Shown here: piece by piece, positions 8,501-16,338 of the stretch | Layout: each line of letters opens with the position of its first letter | How positions within the stretch are numbered: the first letter of the stretch is position 1 | DNA from: a virus | Strand: one strand, 5' to 3' | IMG/VR virus record: IMGVR_UViG_3300002242_000268 | Coordinates: 13,194 to 34,323 of that record | DNA: 21,130 nucleotides | Program-made: the position numbers and the translations under genes | Notes under the pieces: generated by a model | Databases searched by the model: none | What the model was told of the DNA's origin: nothing | Seen by the model: the letters and a program-made list of their open reading frames with translations, nothing else

Positions 8501-10045
8501 AGATTACTTCCTAAAGATGAGCAAAAAAGAATAAATGCTTTAGCTGTATCAAATTTAAAAAGAAGAGAAGGAATAGATAATCCTACTGACAATCAAATAT
8601 ATGAAGAATCTGAGCAAATACATATAGAAGAGAAATTTGAAAGCAACATAGACAAAGGCATAGAGCTTTTAACATCTATGAAAGAAAAAGGCATAAATGT
8701 AAATTTTTCTTTAGGTAGAACAAATAAAGAGACTATAGCTAGGTATAAAAAAATGTTAAATGATAGGGTTAAAGATCCTAAAAATAACTTGACACAAGAA
8801 GAGGCAAATGCAGAACTAGAAGAATTTATAGAGGGTATAAATGATGGAACTATAAATGGTACTACTTTTGTAAGTACAGTTACAAATGCTAAAGGTGAAA
8901 CAAGGTTTGTTTACGATGTTGTAGTGTCACAGCAAAATTCTATAGCTAATCAAGCAAGTGAAACAACTTTTCATGAACTTAATCATGTAATATTTTCTGA
9001 AGCACTAGGAACTAAGTCTGAAGCATTTACGCCTGTTGCCGGTGCGATATTGAATTATTTAGCAGAAAATAATCAAAACGCATATATAAGAATAATAACA
9101 AAAGCTGATACTACTAGAGCAGACGAGGTTATAATAGCGTTTCTAGAAGAGTTGTCAGCAAAAAGAATAAACATTAAAAAAGCTAATAATTTTAACTTAT
9201 GGAATATATTAGCATTTGGCGTTAACAATTCTGTAAAAGCTAATACTACTTCAGATTTTAATATGGATTTTTCTGGTCCAGATGGAGCTTTAGAGTTTTT
9301 CCAAACTTTAGCTGATGCTTGGAACAATAAAGAATTATCAGTTGATACATTAAATAAAATAGTAGATAGTGATGTGTGGCAGGGCGATACTGCTGGTGGA
9401 ACTCTTGATGAAGTTGTTATAACAGCTTCTAGCAAAAAAAGATCTCAAAGAATATCACCAAGAGGTATAGAATTTATAGAGGGTTTTAACGAAGGTCTTT
9501 ATACAAATGAAGATTTAGTTGAAATAGTAAGAAGCAACAATGAAACAGATAAATACGCTGCAGCAGAAGCAATTATAGAAAAGAATTTTGGTTTAATATC
9601 AGGTATTATAGGTTTTGAAAGAAGAGGTACAAAAGGTGTTAGTGTTGAAGGTATAAAACAAGCTTTAATAGAGATAATATTAGGTGGTGATATAGCGAGT
9701 TGGAGTGGTAAGACTACACCTTTGTTTGAAGAAGGAGAAGGTTTTAATCCTGACACAGCTAAAGTTACTACGTTTTTAGGAAGACTTAGAAATAGAGGTG
9801 AAATATTTGAAAGAGCTAGAGACTTAGGTGATACGGTTATTGATCAAACAGTAGATCAAGAAGAAGGTACTACGGAAATACCTGAAGTAACAACAACACA
9901 AGAAACAGTTGTAGAAACAGATCCATTTAAAGTTTTACCTAATGTAGATGTACAGTCTGTTGTTGATGCTGTAAGTCAAGAAATAGAACTAGGTAATCTA
10001 GATATAGATAACGTAACGTTAAAAGATTTAAAACCTTTTCTCTGA
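5570..10045 (+). CDS. Giant polyvalent/ejection protein, N-terminal part, with HExxH metallopeptidase motif
   Basis: This 1,491-aa frame is the first half of a giant protein. Residues 50-77 and 105-133 are a duplicated module. An acidic, low-complexity region follows, then long coiled-coil-like segments (about 400-620). Gly/Ala-rich hydrophobic stretches at about 663-716, 730-748 and 783-842 could be membrane-inserting. A zincin motif, FHELNH (H1135, E1136, H1139), is followed by ADEVIIAFLEE, where E1186 is a candidate third zinc ligand. Large virion proteins that combine a protease with other domains are known as phage polyvalent proteins, injected with DNA to handle host or virion targets. 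The frame stops at TGA 10043 shortly after a T run, and the protein sense continues immediately in the next frame. The leader TAAATTAAATG lies six bases after the previous stop. A virion location is inferred from context. Confidence 0.75.
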   Translation: MTELLKYVASLQDQGFNKTEIEAKVKEWKAANQPLDTKKEDDPTPKPKKFFKDDGSGEFNLDAFETESTRNVAKKVNEQKDKGDPLADYISEDSKNEDLKINKSFFTKRGDETIFDLDAFASEETRSLARQVNLPENDKTYNIGSGAYKVVYNEGGAPVFYSKPIGDSEWSSAEGDPLRTATIAQILGVGDVNFDVDKYDVEIPQIQELEEEEKETELVMGSENLDEIQIPLLVENKSKYKINGNVYTYEKLDTRIRNNEPGFEKITSVSEYLNLIKADGAIVEVLPGDYEGSIEEKYDNFVNITTISSEKELEIDRFVNDINFTPYKQNVVKPVFIPGATSGGALPTTSSTQEVSPYEEELDKARLILENERKEEGSNEPITKQEIEGLARQIIKNEKVFEANNQLKKDYLENLPNDEREALFSFVLDRVRENEKIYLGKLPKQYTDPKTGERYTRKELEERFDFEARFDDIKNSTLVSNIKNLTSAINVDQQKLVSLAKKIKENQANGFDVTELSQEYNTILTYLNRRVEGVNSYKKDLKYAIRDVQLDYSNYIKKGQEYQDDVYELEWLKRNYSQMKKYFGGLGEAGDITINSINYALGGLQQLLAVIEMTASPASKPALRLKQQELLQVQSDVLDFRRKRLDRYVKAPEFKNAFDSIENFGEYTLNYGLELAPFYATMIGTTYLTGNPYAGITAASGTTGGMYAGERYNEMLNGGRPYDPCEMNLTMTGYSIAEIAGTIPEFKILKGVKTRFKGSTGGEALEGGIKGWATRRLQGIPEYAKLIGLDFGGEIGITLTTQNLLDGKPLFAGFDEAAFNTLLFSNTMYVTPIMAGGIYNSLSTPKINAEFKSNVAEYNNIEFSLYDKRFKNKVIKNSLTPDQVKQMKQTQLDLLKANENILLELNKKIKEMDAQGFKIYADAMTEIADLQNKANEIRNNPAYDFLTKERLIKPLRERFEKLVNARNVFTEAFTKTFRLLPKDEQKRINALAVSNLKRREGIDNPTDNQIYEESEQIHIEEKFESNIDKGIELLTSMKEKGINVNFSLGRTNKETIARYKKMLNDRVKDPKNNLTQEEANAELEEFIEGINDGTINGTTFVSTVTNAKGETRFVYDVVVSQQNSIANQASETTFHELNHVIFSEALGTKSEAFTPVAGAILNYLAENNQNAYIRIITKADTTRADEVIIAFLEELSAKRINIKKANNFNLWNILAFGVNNSVKANTTSDFNMDFSGPDGALEFFQTLADAWNNKELSVDTLNKIVDSDVWQGDTAGGTLDEVVITASSKKRSQRISPRGIEFIEGFNEGLYTNEDLVEIVRSNNETDKYAAAEAIIEKNFGLISGIIGFERRGTKGVSVEGIKQALIEIILGGDIASWSGKTTPLFEEGEGFNPDTAKVTTFLGRLRNRGEIFERARDLGDTVIDQTVDQEEGTTEIPEVTTTQETVVETDPFKVLPNVDVQSVVDAVSQEIELGNLDIDNVTLKDLKPFL
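5717..5968 (+). repeat. Two diverged copies of a 28-29-residue module in the giant protein
   Basis: Residues 50-77 (FFKDDGSGEFNLDAFETEST, continuing RNVAKKVN) and 105-133 (FFTKRGDETIFDLDAFASEE, continuing TRSLARQVN) share the pattern FFxxxGxxxF(N/D)LDAFxxExTRxxAxxVN. The coding DNA has diverged, so this is an old duplication at protein level, not a recent DNA repeat. The copies are separated by an acidic linker of about 27 residues. Confidence 0.7.
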
Positions 10046-13000
10046 AGCAGCTGCACAACAAATAGCTGATGAGTTAGGAATACCAGTATCCCGTATATTA
10101 AATCCAAAAGACAACTTACGTAAAGGTGAAGTAACACCTATACAAATGTTTATAAAAAAGAATGGACCAGCTTTGTTAGCGTTGTTAAAACAAGTTAAAG
10201 GCAATGCTGATTTAATAACTGTTACAGACAGTAAGGGTAGAACTAAAAAAATAGGTGGTGAAGGAAGAAGAATAGCTCAAAAAATATTAGACGCGTTTTT
10301 TGTAAAAGGTGATAAAGTAAATAACCAAATACAATATAAATTAGATTTATCTAAATTAGATTTACCTTATTTTTACTCTGTGTTTGGCATGGATGCTGCA
10401 GGTAATATAAAAGATGCTAGATCAGGAACAGCTCAAGCCGCAAAAGGATTTTTAGAATTATTAGCAAGACTACAAACACTTAGCGCTATTGAGGCATCTA
10501 TAGACATACAAGTAGAACAAGGAACTATAACAGAGCCAGAGGCTAAGCGCAAAAAAGTATCAGTAAAACGTAGTCAATTTAATTTTAAAAGAGGTGAATT
10601 TGTTTTTGATAAAAGATTTGTAGACTATATATTTGGCACAAGAGTAAATAGCAAAGGTAAAACTGTAAAAGTAAGAAAGTACGACTTAACTACAAAAAAT
10701 GGTATAGAACTTATTAACACGTTAAATGAATTTTTTAAAGAAAATCCTAAATTATCTTATTTATTTAGAACTGGAATGACAGGTGGTTCTAATTTAACAT
10801 TTGATACAGTTGGTAATTTTAACAAAATATTTGGTGAAATTGAAGTTGGACCATTAGGTAGAAACAAATATACGCTTGCTGGAGCCATACAGAGCTCGAC
10901 AGCGATAAACAAACTAATAAGTGATCCTAGTATACAGGCTAAAAAATTAAAGCTCTTAAAAGACTTGTTTTTAAAAATACAAGATTATTTAAAAAAGCCA
11001 GAAAACAAAGGTAAAGGTTGGGTTTTTCAGCAATTTTTAATTGACGGAACAAAAGATCAAAACCATCCATTAAGATTTTTAGCACCAACAACTTTTTATG
11101 CTATTAATCCTATAACAGGTAAGGCTAACATTATAGATAAAGTAACTGAAGAACATTTAAATCCAGCAGTTCAAATTGGTAAAACACTGTTAGATGCAGC
11201 TGTAAAAGGTAATGTTGAAACTGTTTTTGACAATGTAGTTTCTAAGTCTTATGCACAAGGTGGTTTATTAAGAACTAATGATTTAGATTTAGGTATTTTT
11301 AATTTACAAGATAAAATGCCAGAAATATATTACAGTAAAGTTTTACCTTTGTTGGAAGCTGGAAAATTAGATTTTATTAAAGGAGGTATGGCTTCTTGGA
11401 TAAGATATAGTGAAAACAATGTAGCAAATCCTTTTTCTTATAAATTAATAAATCCTAATATTACAATAGGTGAATTTTTTGTAGGTAAACTAGATTTAAA
11501 AGGAATTGAAAATAAACAAGCAGCTATTGACATGGCTGGTCTTAAAGCAAATGGTTTAATAACACAGGTTTTAACAGGTGAAATAACTATAGCTGAAGCA
11601 AAAGCAGAATTTAAATCATACTCAACAAAAGTTCTACCTTTAAAAGCTAAAGCTTTTACAAATATTAACAACACTTTTGGTAATAAAACAAAATTAAGTA
11701 CAACTGTTGGTGCTCAAATAGAAGTTTTAACAAATTATCAAAAAGCTATTGAATTATCTAGAGATCCTAATGCTCCAGAGAAAGGTATATCTGTTTTAGA
11801 CTTTGATGATACTGTAGCTATAACAAGCAGTAAAGTAATAGTAACTATGCCTGATGGTAGTACTAGAAGTATAAGCGCTACTGATTTTGCATTAGAGCAC
11901 GATGCTTTAACAGCGGAAGGAGCTAAATTTGATTTTAGTGATTTTAATAAAGTAGTAGGTGGTAAGCGTGGACCTTTGTTTAATAAGCTTAAAAAAGCTG
12001 TAGGAAAATTTGGTAACAAAAATGTATTTATCCTTACGGCTAGAGCTCCAGAAGCAGCTCCTGCTATATATGAGTGGTTAAAATCAGAAGATATAGTATT
12101 AATAGAAAGTAATATTGTAGGTTTAGCTAATGGATCACCACAGGCAAAAGCTAATTGGGTTGTAAGTAAAGCTGCAGAAGGTTATAATGATTTCTATTTT
12201 GCGGATGATGCTATATTAAATGTAAAAGCAGTTCAAGATGTTTACAATGTATTAGATATAAAAGGCACAGCTCAAATAGCTTTAAGAAGTAAACAAAATT
12301 CATTTGATACTATAATTAATGATATTATAGAGAAGAAAACAGGTATAGAGGCTTATAAAGAATATTCATCAGCTAAAGCAAAAACAATTGGTGCTGGTAA
12401 AGGTTTGTTTAATTTTTACATACCACCATCGGCAGAAGATTTTACAGGATTATTATACCGCATGTTAGGCAAAGGAAAAGTTGGTGATGCTCAAATGGCA
12501 TTTTTTAAAGACAATTTACTTGATCCTTACAATAGAGCTGAAATAGAAATTGAATCATCTAAGGTTTCTGCTTCAAATGATTTTAACGCTTTAAAAGCTG
12601 CATTTCCTAAAATACCTAAAAGTCTTAAAAAAGAAACAGGTGTAGGTAAGTTTACTTACGAGCATGCAATTAGAGTATATATATGGGATCAACAAGGTAT
12701 GACAGTACCTGGATTATCTAAAAGAGATCAACAAAGGCTTGTTAGTTTCATTAAATCTGACCCTGACTTAAAAGTTTTTAGTGATGAAATAATTAAAATT
12801 CAAAAAGGTGATCTTTATCCTGGACCTGGAAATAGTGATGGTTGGGTAGCTGGCACAATAAGTACAGATATTATATCTAATATAAACAAGGTTAGTAGAC
12901 AAAAATACTTGGCTCAATGGCAAGAAAACGTAGACATTATATTTAGTCCAAAAAATTTAAATAAAATTGAAGCGGCTTTTGGAACTTCATATGTTACTGC

Positions 13001-14468
13001 TTTAAAAAATTCATTAGCTGCAATGAAAAAAGGTAGCAACAGAGCCTCTGGTCAAGATCAAATAACTAGAAGATGGTATGATTGGATAAATAACTCTGTT
13101 GGTGTTGTAATGTTCCTTAATACTAGATCAGCTTTATTACAGTTAATTTCTAATGTTAACTTTATTAACTGGAAAGATAATAATCCTTATCAAGCAGGTA
13201 AAGCATTTGCAAATCAACCTCAGTACTGGAAAGATGTAATGTTTTTATTAAACTCGCCTTATTTAACAACAAGAAGAGAAGGTTTAAAAATAAATATTAC
13301 AGAGTCAGAAATAGCTGATTTAGCAGCAGATAAAAGTGGTAATAAAATACAAAGGTTTATTGCTTTAGCGTTAAATAAAGGTTTTGTATTTACAAGATAT
13401 GCTGATAGTTTTGCTATAGCAACAGGTGGTGCAACTTTTTACAGAAACAGAGTTAATAGTTATTTAGAACAAGGTTTTGATCAACAAACAGCAGAACAAC
13501 AAGCTTTTGAAGATTTTAGAGAAACATCTGAAACAAGTCAACAGTCTAGTAACGCTGCTAAAATAAGTGATCAGCAAAGATCAGCTGCAGGTCGTTTAAT
13601 ATTATCTTTTGGTAATACTCAAATGCAGTATGCAAGAATACAAAAAAGAGCTATACAAGATCTTATAAATGGTAGAGGTGATTGGAAACAAAATATATCT
13701 AAAATAGTTTACTACGGCGGTATACAGAATTTAATATTTAACTCGCTACAACAAGGTGTTCAGTTTTTATTATTTGACGGTGATGAGTCTGACGAAAAAG
13801 ACCAAACTAAAAGACAACAAAGAATAGATAGAACTTTAAATGGTATGTTTGATTCTCAAGTTAGAGGTTTTGGTATACAAGGAGCTTTAGCTGTTACACT
13901 TAAACATGTATTAATGGAGATAGCAGAACAAACTGGTAAAAAATCACCGGAATATGAAGAAGCTGTAGATGCTTTATTTTCTATATCTCCGCCAATACAA
14001 GCTAAATTAAGAAAGTTAAATAGCGCTGCAAGAAGTTTTTCATGGAACATGGAAGAAATGAAAGCACAAGGTATAGATATTGATAATCCAGCTTATTTAG
14101 CAGTTGCTCAAGTTATATCAGCATTGACAAATTTACCAACAGATGAAGCTGTTCAAAAAACAAATGCTATAAGAAATATAATTAGCGATCAAACAGCGGC
14201 TTGGCAAAAAGTAGCTTTATTATTAGGTTGGAGTACTTGGGATGTAGGTTTACCTTACTACGGTGTTGAAGAAAAGGTTATTATAACACCTGAAATGGAA
14301 GCTGAATTAAAAGTAGAAAACATGATGAAAGACACTACTAAACCGCAACAAGTAGAAACTTTAATAAAACTAGGTTTAAGTAAAAAAGAAATAAAAGCTT
14401 TAAAATACGAAGTTGATAGAGTAAATAAAATAATTGAATTACAAAATAAAAAAGAAAATGGAAAGTAG
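10041..14468 (+). CDS. Giant polyvalent/ejection protein, C-terminal part, with HAD phosphatase domain
   Basis: The frame is open without an ATG from 10041 (SEAAAQQIADELGIPVSRIL); the first ATG is 10146 and gives 1,440 aa, numbered from there below. The lack of an initiator, with protein-like sequence upstream, argues for continuation of the preceding gene. A HAD-superfamily domain spans about 548-720: motif I DFDDT (nucleophile D552, acid D554, T556), motif II ILTAR with T631, a lysine in SPQAKANW for motif III, and motif IV FADD (D687, D688). After it comes a long helical C-terminal half with conserved-looking segments (NTRSALLQLISNVNFINW; RLILSFGNTQMQYARIQKRA; then a hydrophobic stretch near 1,190-1,225) that resemble the scaffold region of other large phage polyvalent proteins. 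The substrate of the HAD domain (nucleic-acid ends, nucleotides or other phosphates) is unknown. The end overlaps the next gene. Confidence 0.75.
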   Translation, partial: SEAAAQQIADELGIPVSRILNPKDNLRKGEVTPIQMFIKKNGPALLALLKQVKGNADLITVTDSKGRTKKIGGEGRRIAQKILDAFFVKGDKVNNQIQYKLDLSKLDLPYFYSVFGMDAAGNIKDARSGTAQAAKGFLELLARLQTLSAIEASIDIQVEQGTITEPEAKRKKVSVKRSQFNFKRGEFVFDKRFVDYIFGTRVNSKGKTVKVRKYDLTTKNGIELINTLNEFFKENPKLSYLFRTGMTGGSNLTFDTVGNFNKIFGEIEVGPLGRNKYTLAGAIQSSTAINKLISDPSIQAKKLKLLKDLFLKIQDYLKKPENKGKGWVFQQFLIDGTKDQNHPLRFLAPTTFYAINPITGKANIIDKVTEEHLNPAVQIGKTLLDAAVKGNVETVFDNVVSKSYAQGGLLRTNDLDLGIFNLQDKMPEIYYSKVLPLLEAGKLDFIKGGMASWIRYSENNVANPFSYKLINPNITIGEFFVGKLDLKGIENKQAAIDMAGLKANGLITQVLTGEITIAEAKAEFKSYSTKVLPLKAKAFTNINNTFGNKTKLSTTVGAQIEVLTNYQKAIELSRDPNAPEKGISVLDFDDTVAITSSKVIVTMPDGSTRSISATDFALEHDALTAEGAKFDFSDFNKVVGGKRGPLFNKLKKAVGKFGNKNVFILTARAPEAAPAIYEWLKSEDIVLIESNIVGLANGSPQAKANWVVSKAAEGYNDFYFADDAILNVKAVQDVYNVLDIKGTAQIALRSKQNSFDTIINDIIEKKTGIEAYKEYSSAKAKTIGAGKGLFNFYIPPSAEDFTGLLYRMLGKGKVGDAQMAFFKDNLLDPYNRAEIEIESSKVSASNDFNALKAAFPKIPKSLKKETGVGKFTYEHAIRVYIWDQQGMTVPGLSKRDQQRLVSFIKSDPDLKVFSDEIIKIQKGDLYPGPGNSDGWVAGTISTDIISNINKVSRQKYLAQWQENVDIIFSPKNLNKIEAAFGTSYVTALKNSLAAMKKGSNRASGQDQITRRWYDWINNSVGVVMFLNTRSALLQLISNVNFINWKDNNPYQAGKAFANQPQYWKDVMFLLNSPYLTTRREGLKINITESEIADLAADKSGNKIQRFIALALNKGFVFTRYADSFAIATGGATFYRNRVNSYLEQGFDQQTAEQQAFEDFRETSETSQQSSNAAKISDQQRSAAGRLILSFGNTQMQYARIQKRAIQDLINGRGDWKQNISKIVYYGGIQNLIFNSLQQGVQFLLFDGDESDEKDQTKRQQRIDRTLNGMFDSQVRGFGIQGALAVTLKHVLMEIAEQTGKKSPEYEEAVDALFSISPPIQAKLRKLNSAARSFSWNMEEMKAQGIDIDNPAYLAVAQVISALTNLPTDEAVQKTNAIRNIISDQTAAWQKVALLLGWSTWDVGLPYYGVEEKVIITPEMEAELKVENMMKDTTKPQQVETLIKLGLSKKEIKALKYEVDRVNKIIELQNKKENGK

Positions 14469-14616
14469 TCCTTTGTACGGTAAGATTAGCTCGGCTTGTA
14501 AAACAGCTGCAAAAAAGAAATTTAAGGTTTGGCCAAGTGCTTATGCTTCAGGTTGGGGTGTAAGATGTACAAAAGCCGGTGGACCTGGTAAATTTGGCGG
14601 AGGTAAAAAGAAATAA
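14458..14616 (+). CDS. Small basic Gly/Lys-rich phage protein
   Basis: A 52-aa, very basic protein (about a quarter Lys/Arg) with an N-terminal helical part, KTAAKKKFKVWPSAYASGWG, and a C-terminal GGPGKFGGGKKK tail. The KFKxWPSAYASG segment resembles a motif I recall from small uncharacterised basic proteins of environmental phages. ATG 14458 was chosen because it has the A-rich leader AAAAAGAAAATG and overlaps the TAG stop of the giant gene by 11 bases; an upstream in-frame ATG at 14434 would only add residues buried in the previous gene. Nucleic-acid binding or a virion filler role is inference from charge. The position between giant virion protein and lysis cassette is consistent with a late protein. 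Confidence 0.6.
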   Translation: MESSPLYGKISSACKTAAKKKFKVWPSAYASGWGVRCTKAGGPGKFGGGKKK

Positions 14617-14618
14617 AA

Positions 14619-15086
14619 ATGGCATATACATCACCCTTTAATAAAGACAAAACACTATCTAGTGTTGTTTCTCAACTTAAAAAAGCTTCTAAAATGCATT
14701 TAGCACAAGCTGAAATAGTTGAAGATCATATAGATGAAATGAAAGAAGGATCTCCTCTTAATTGTTGGGATGGTTACGAAAGAGTACCTGGCACTGTCAA
14801 AGGCGCTAAAGGTAGTTGTCGTAAAAAAGGTTCACCTGCTACTAAACAAAAAGGTGGTGGCACTACAAAAACATGTTTACCTAAAGCTAAGCTTGATAAC
14901 ATGTCAGAAGAAAAGAAAAAAGAACTAGTTGACGCTAAAAAATCATCGGGATCTAGCGGTGAATATAAAAGATCGAGTGATACTAATGTAAAAGGCGCTC
15001 GTAAAAAAGGAGCTACACTTAGAGATTGGTTTGAAAATGAAGACTGGAGAAGAGTAGATGATCCTTCTAAAAAATGTGGAGAATAA
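14619..15086 (+). CDS. Lys/Gly-rich basic protein with spaced cysteines
   Basis: This 155-aa protein begins with a 45-residue amphipathic helical part (SSVVSQLKKASKMHLAQAEI, VEDHIDEMKEG). A Gly/Lys-rich middle carries CWDGYERVPGT (C49), GSCRKK (C67) and KTCLPKAKL (C86). The last 30 residues, KGARKKGATLRDWFENEDWR, end with KKCGE (C153). The CWDGY...GSCRKK pattern and the RKKGxTLRDWFxxExW tail look like conserved modules found in small basic proteins of environmental phages; I cannot assign a function. The four cysteines could form disulfides or bind a metal. It starts two bases after the preceding stop, with leader AAATAAAAATG, so it is probably co-translated with its neighbour. No membrane segment is present. 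Confidence 0.6.
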   Translation: MAYTSPFNKDKTLSSVVSQLKKASKMHLAQAEIVEDHIDEMKEGSPLNCWDGYERVPGTVKGAKGSCRKKGSPATKQKGGGTTKTCLPKAKLDNMSEEKKKELVDAKKSSGSSGEYKRSSDTNVKGARKKGATLRDWFENEDWRRVDDPSKKCGE

Positions 15087-15098
15087 AATAAATATATT

Positions 15099-15332
15099 AT
15101 GTGGAAATTAACAAAACAATATTGGATTGATGTTTGGAATTTACTTTGGAGTAAAACAAATGTAGACGAAAAAGCAATAGCTACAGTAAAAGAAATTAAA
15201 AAAAGATATAAATTAACTGCCCAAGAACTATCAGACGTTGCTAGCGCAATTAAAGAAGTAGGTAATCAACTTGGAGACATAGACGATGCTTTGAAAGGTG
15301 AAGCTCGCAAAGGTAGAAAACTAAAAAAATAA
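15099..15332 (+). CDS. Small helical protein with amphipathic Trp-rich N-terminus
   Basis: This 77-aa protein is not recognised. Residues 1-17 (MWKLTKQYWIDVWNLLW) form a Trp-rich amphipathic helix that could lie on a membrane, but they are not a clear transmembrane segment. Residues 23-66 form a charged helix (KEIKKRYKLTAQELSDVASA, IKEVGNQLGDI), and the tail GEARKGRKLKK is basic. It lies directly before the outer-membrane protein gene and after the basic proteins, so a role in lysis or membrane targeting is possible from context only. The leader is AATAAAATAAATATATTATG. The gap of 12 bases upstream and 13 downstream supports a single transcription unit. Confidence 0.55.
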   Translation: MWKLTKQYWIDVWNLLWSKTNVDEKAIATVKEIKKRYKLTAQELSDVASAIKEVGNQLGDIDDALKGEARKGRKLKK

Positions 15333-15345
15333 ACAACTATGAAAA

Positions 15346-16338
15346 ATGAAAAAAATTTTATGTGTCCTTTTTGCATTGGGTGTATTTGCAAGTAATGCTC
15401 AAGATAAAAAAAATATATTTACAGAGCTTTATAAGGATTTTTTAAAATACGGAACAGTTTACGCGGCTGGTGATGTTAGAAATGCTTATGAAAACTCTAG
15501 AAAAGATTTCTTTGTAGAACGACCTGATGAAGGTGATCTATATGCTATACCTAACGTTGTTGAAGTTACAGAATATTTTGACTTTGATTATAGAATAGGT
15601 ATTGGTATACGTAAACTAGGTAGATTTGGGTATGAAAGAAAACCTGGAAACTTTTGGACAGGTAATGCTTACAGAGAAAATCAACAAGCATTGTCATCAC
15701 CCACATCTGCAGTAGATGGTTTTGAATATTTATTTCATTTTGAAAAAGAAAGATTACGTGGTGAAGAGTTTACTAATTTTAGATATTTCTTAAGACATAC
15801 GGGTAAATATCATATAGCTAAAGTAGAAGCTAGAGAGCAAGGTACTTTTGATTTTTCTTATAAATCAGCAGAGCTAAGAACTAGAATACCTATTGGTAAA
15901 AAGTTTAGTATATCTGCGGGTCTTATATACCGTACACACGAAAGAGCTTATGGATATAATCCTATAGAAATATGGTTAAATGAAACTGAAACGTTTACAA
16001 CACCTGATGGTGAAGTTATAGAATATCCAGTAAACCCGTGGTATGCTTTAGGTTTTGAATATGGCTATGACGATATATATTATACATCAGAAGATGAAAA
16101 CGGAAATGAAACATCTGACTGGTATTGGGTGGATCCTGATGGTAACACAGTAGCATACACTGATTTACAATTTCGTAATACAGTTTTTAGAGATCTTATT
16201 AATAGGTATAACAACGAGCAATGGGATATGATCGGAGAGTTTGGTTTGTTGTCACCTATTGTCGGTGCAGATTTTTATCATTATAAAAATAATTTTTGGT
16301 CTTCATGCCTACGTAAATTACTTACCTGGTTATCATAA
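15346..16338 (+). CDS. Signal-peptide-bearing outer-membrane beta-barrel protein, N-terminal part (frameshifted)
   Basis: The protein begins MKKILCVLFALGVFASNAQD: a typical Sec signal peptide with predicted cleavage A18|Q19, and Gln at +1 as is common in Bacteroidetes. The mature part is rich in alternating aromatic/polar strands (YRIGIGIRKLGRFGYERK, FRYFLRHTGKYHIAKVEARE, FSISAGLIYRTHERAYGY), which suggests transmembrane beta-strands. An acidic loop near 240-275 is likely surface-exposed. The frame runs off after residue 317 into a short nonsense tail (SSCLRKLLTWLS). Barrel-like sequence continues in the next frame from 16295, so the intact gene is 15346-16567, 406 aa. Location beside the endolysin suggests envelope disruption, exclusion of other phages or receptor masking; none is proven. 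ATG 15346 gives the signal peptide; the ATG at 15340 is out of frame. Confidence 0.7.
   Translation: MKKILCVLFALGVFASNAQDKKNIFTELYKDFLKYGTVYAAGDVRNAYENSRKDFFVERPDEGDLYAIPNVVEVTEYFDFDYRIGIGIRKLGRFGYERKPGNFWTGNAYRENQQALSSPTSAVDGFEYLFHFEKERLRGEEFTNFRYFLRHTGKYHIAKVEAREQGTFDFSYKSAELRTRIPIGKKFSISAGLIYRTHERAYGYNPIEIWLNETETFTTPDGEVIEYPVNPWYALGFEYGYDDIYYTSEDENGNETSDWYWVDPDGNTVAYTDLQFRNTVFRDLINRYNNEQWDMIGEFGLLSPIVGADFYHYKNNFWSSCLRKLLTWLS

Noticed and set aside
6144-9756. Minus-strand frames of 60-126 codons inside the giant gene
   Set aside because: They are composition shadows of AT-rich coding DNA on the opposite strand, with no leaders or motifs.
14434-14457. ATG 14434 as the start of the 52-aa basic protein
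   Set aside because: It would overlap the giant gene by 35 bases, and the added residues have no family-like character; ATG 14458 has the usual A-rich leader.
16241-16294. Separate gene starting at TTG 16241
   Set aside because: The first 50 bases are the out-of-frame shadow of the barrel gene; the sequence only becomes protein-like after the T run at 16293-16297.
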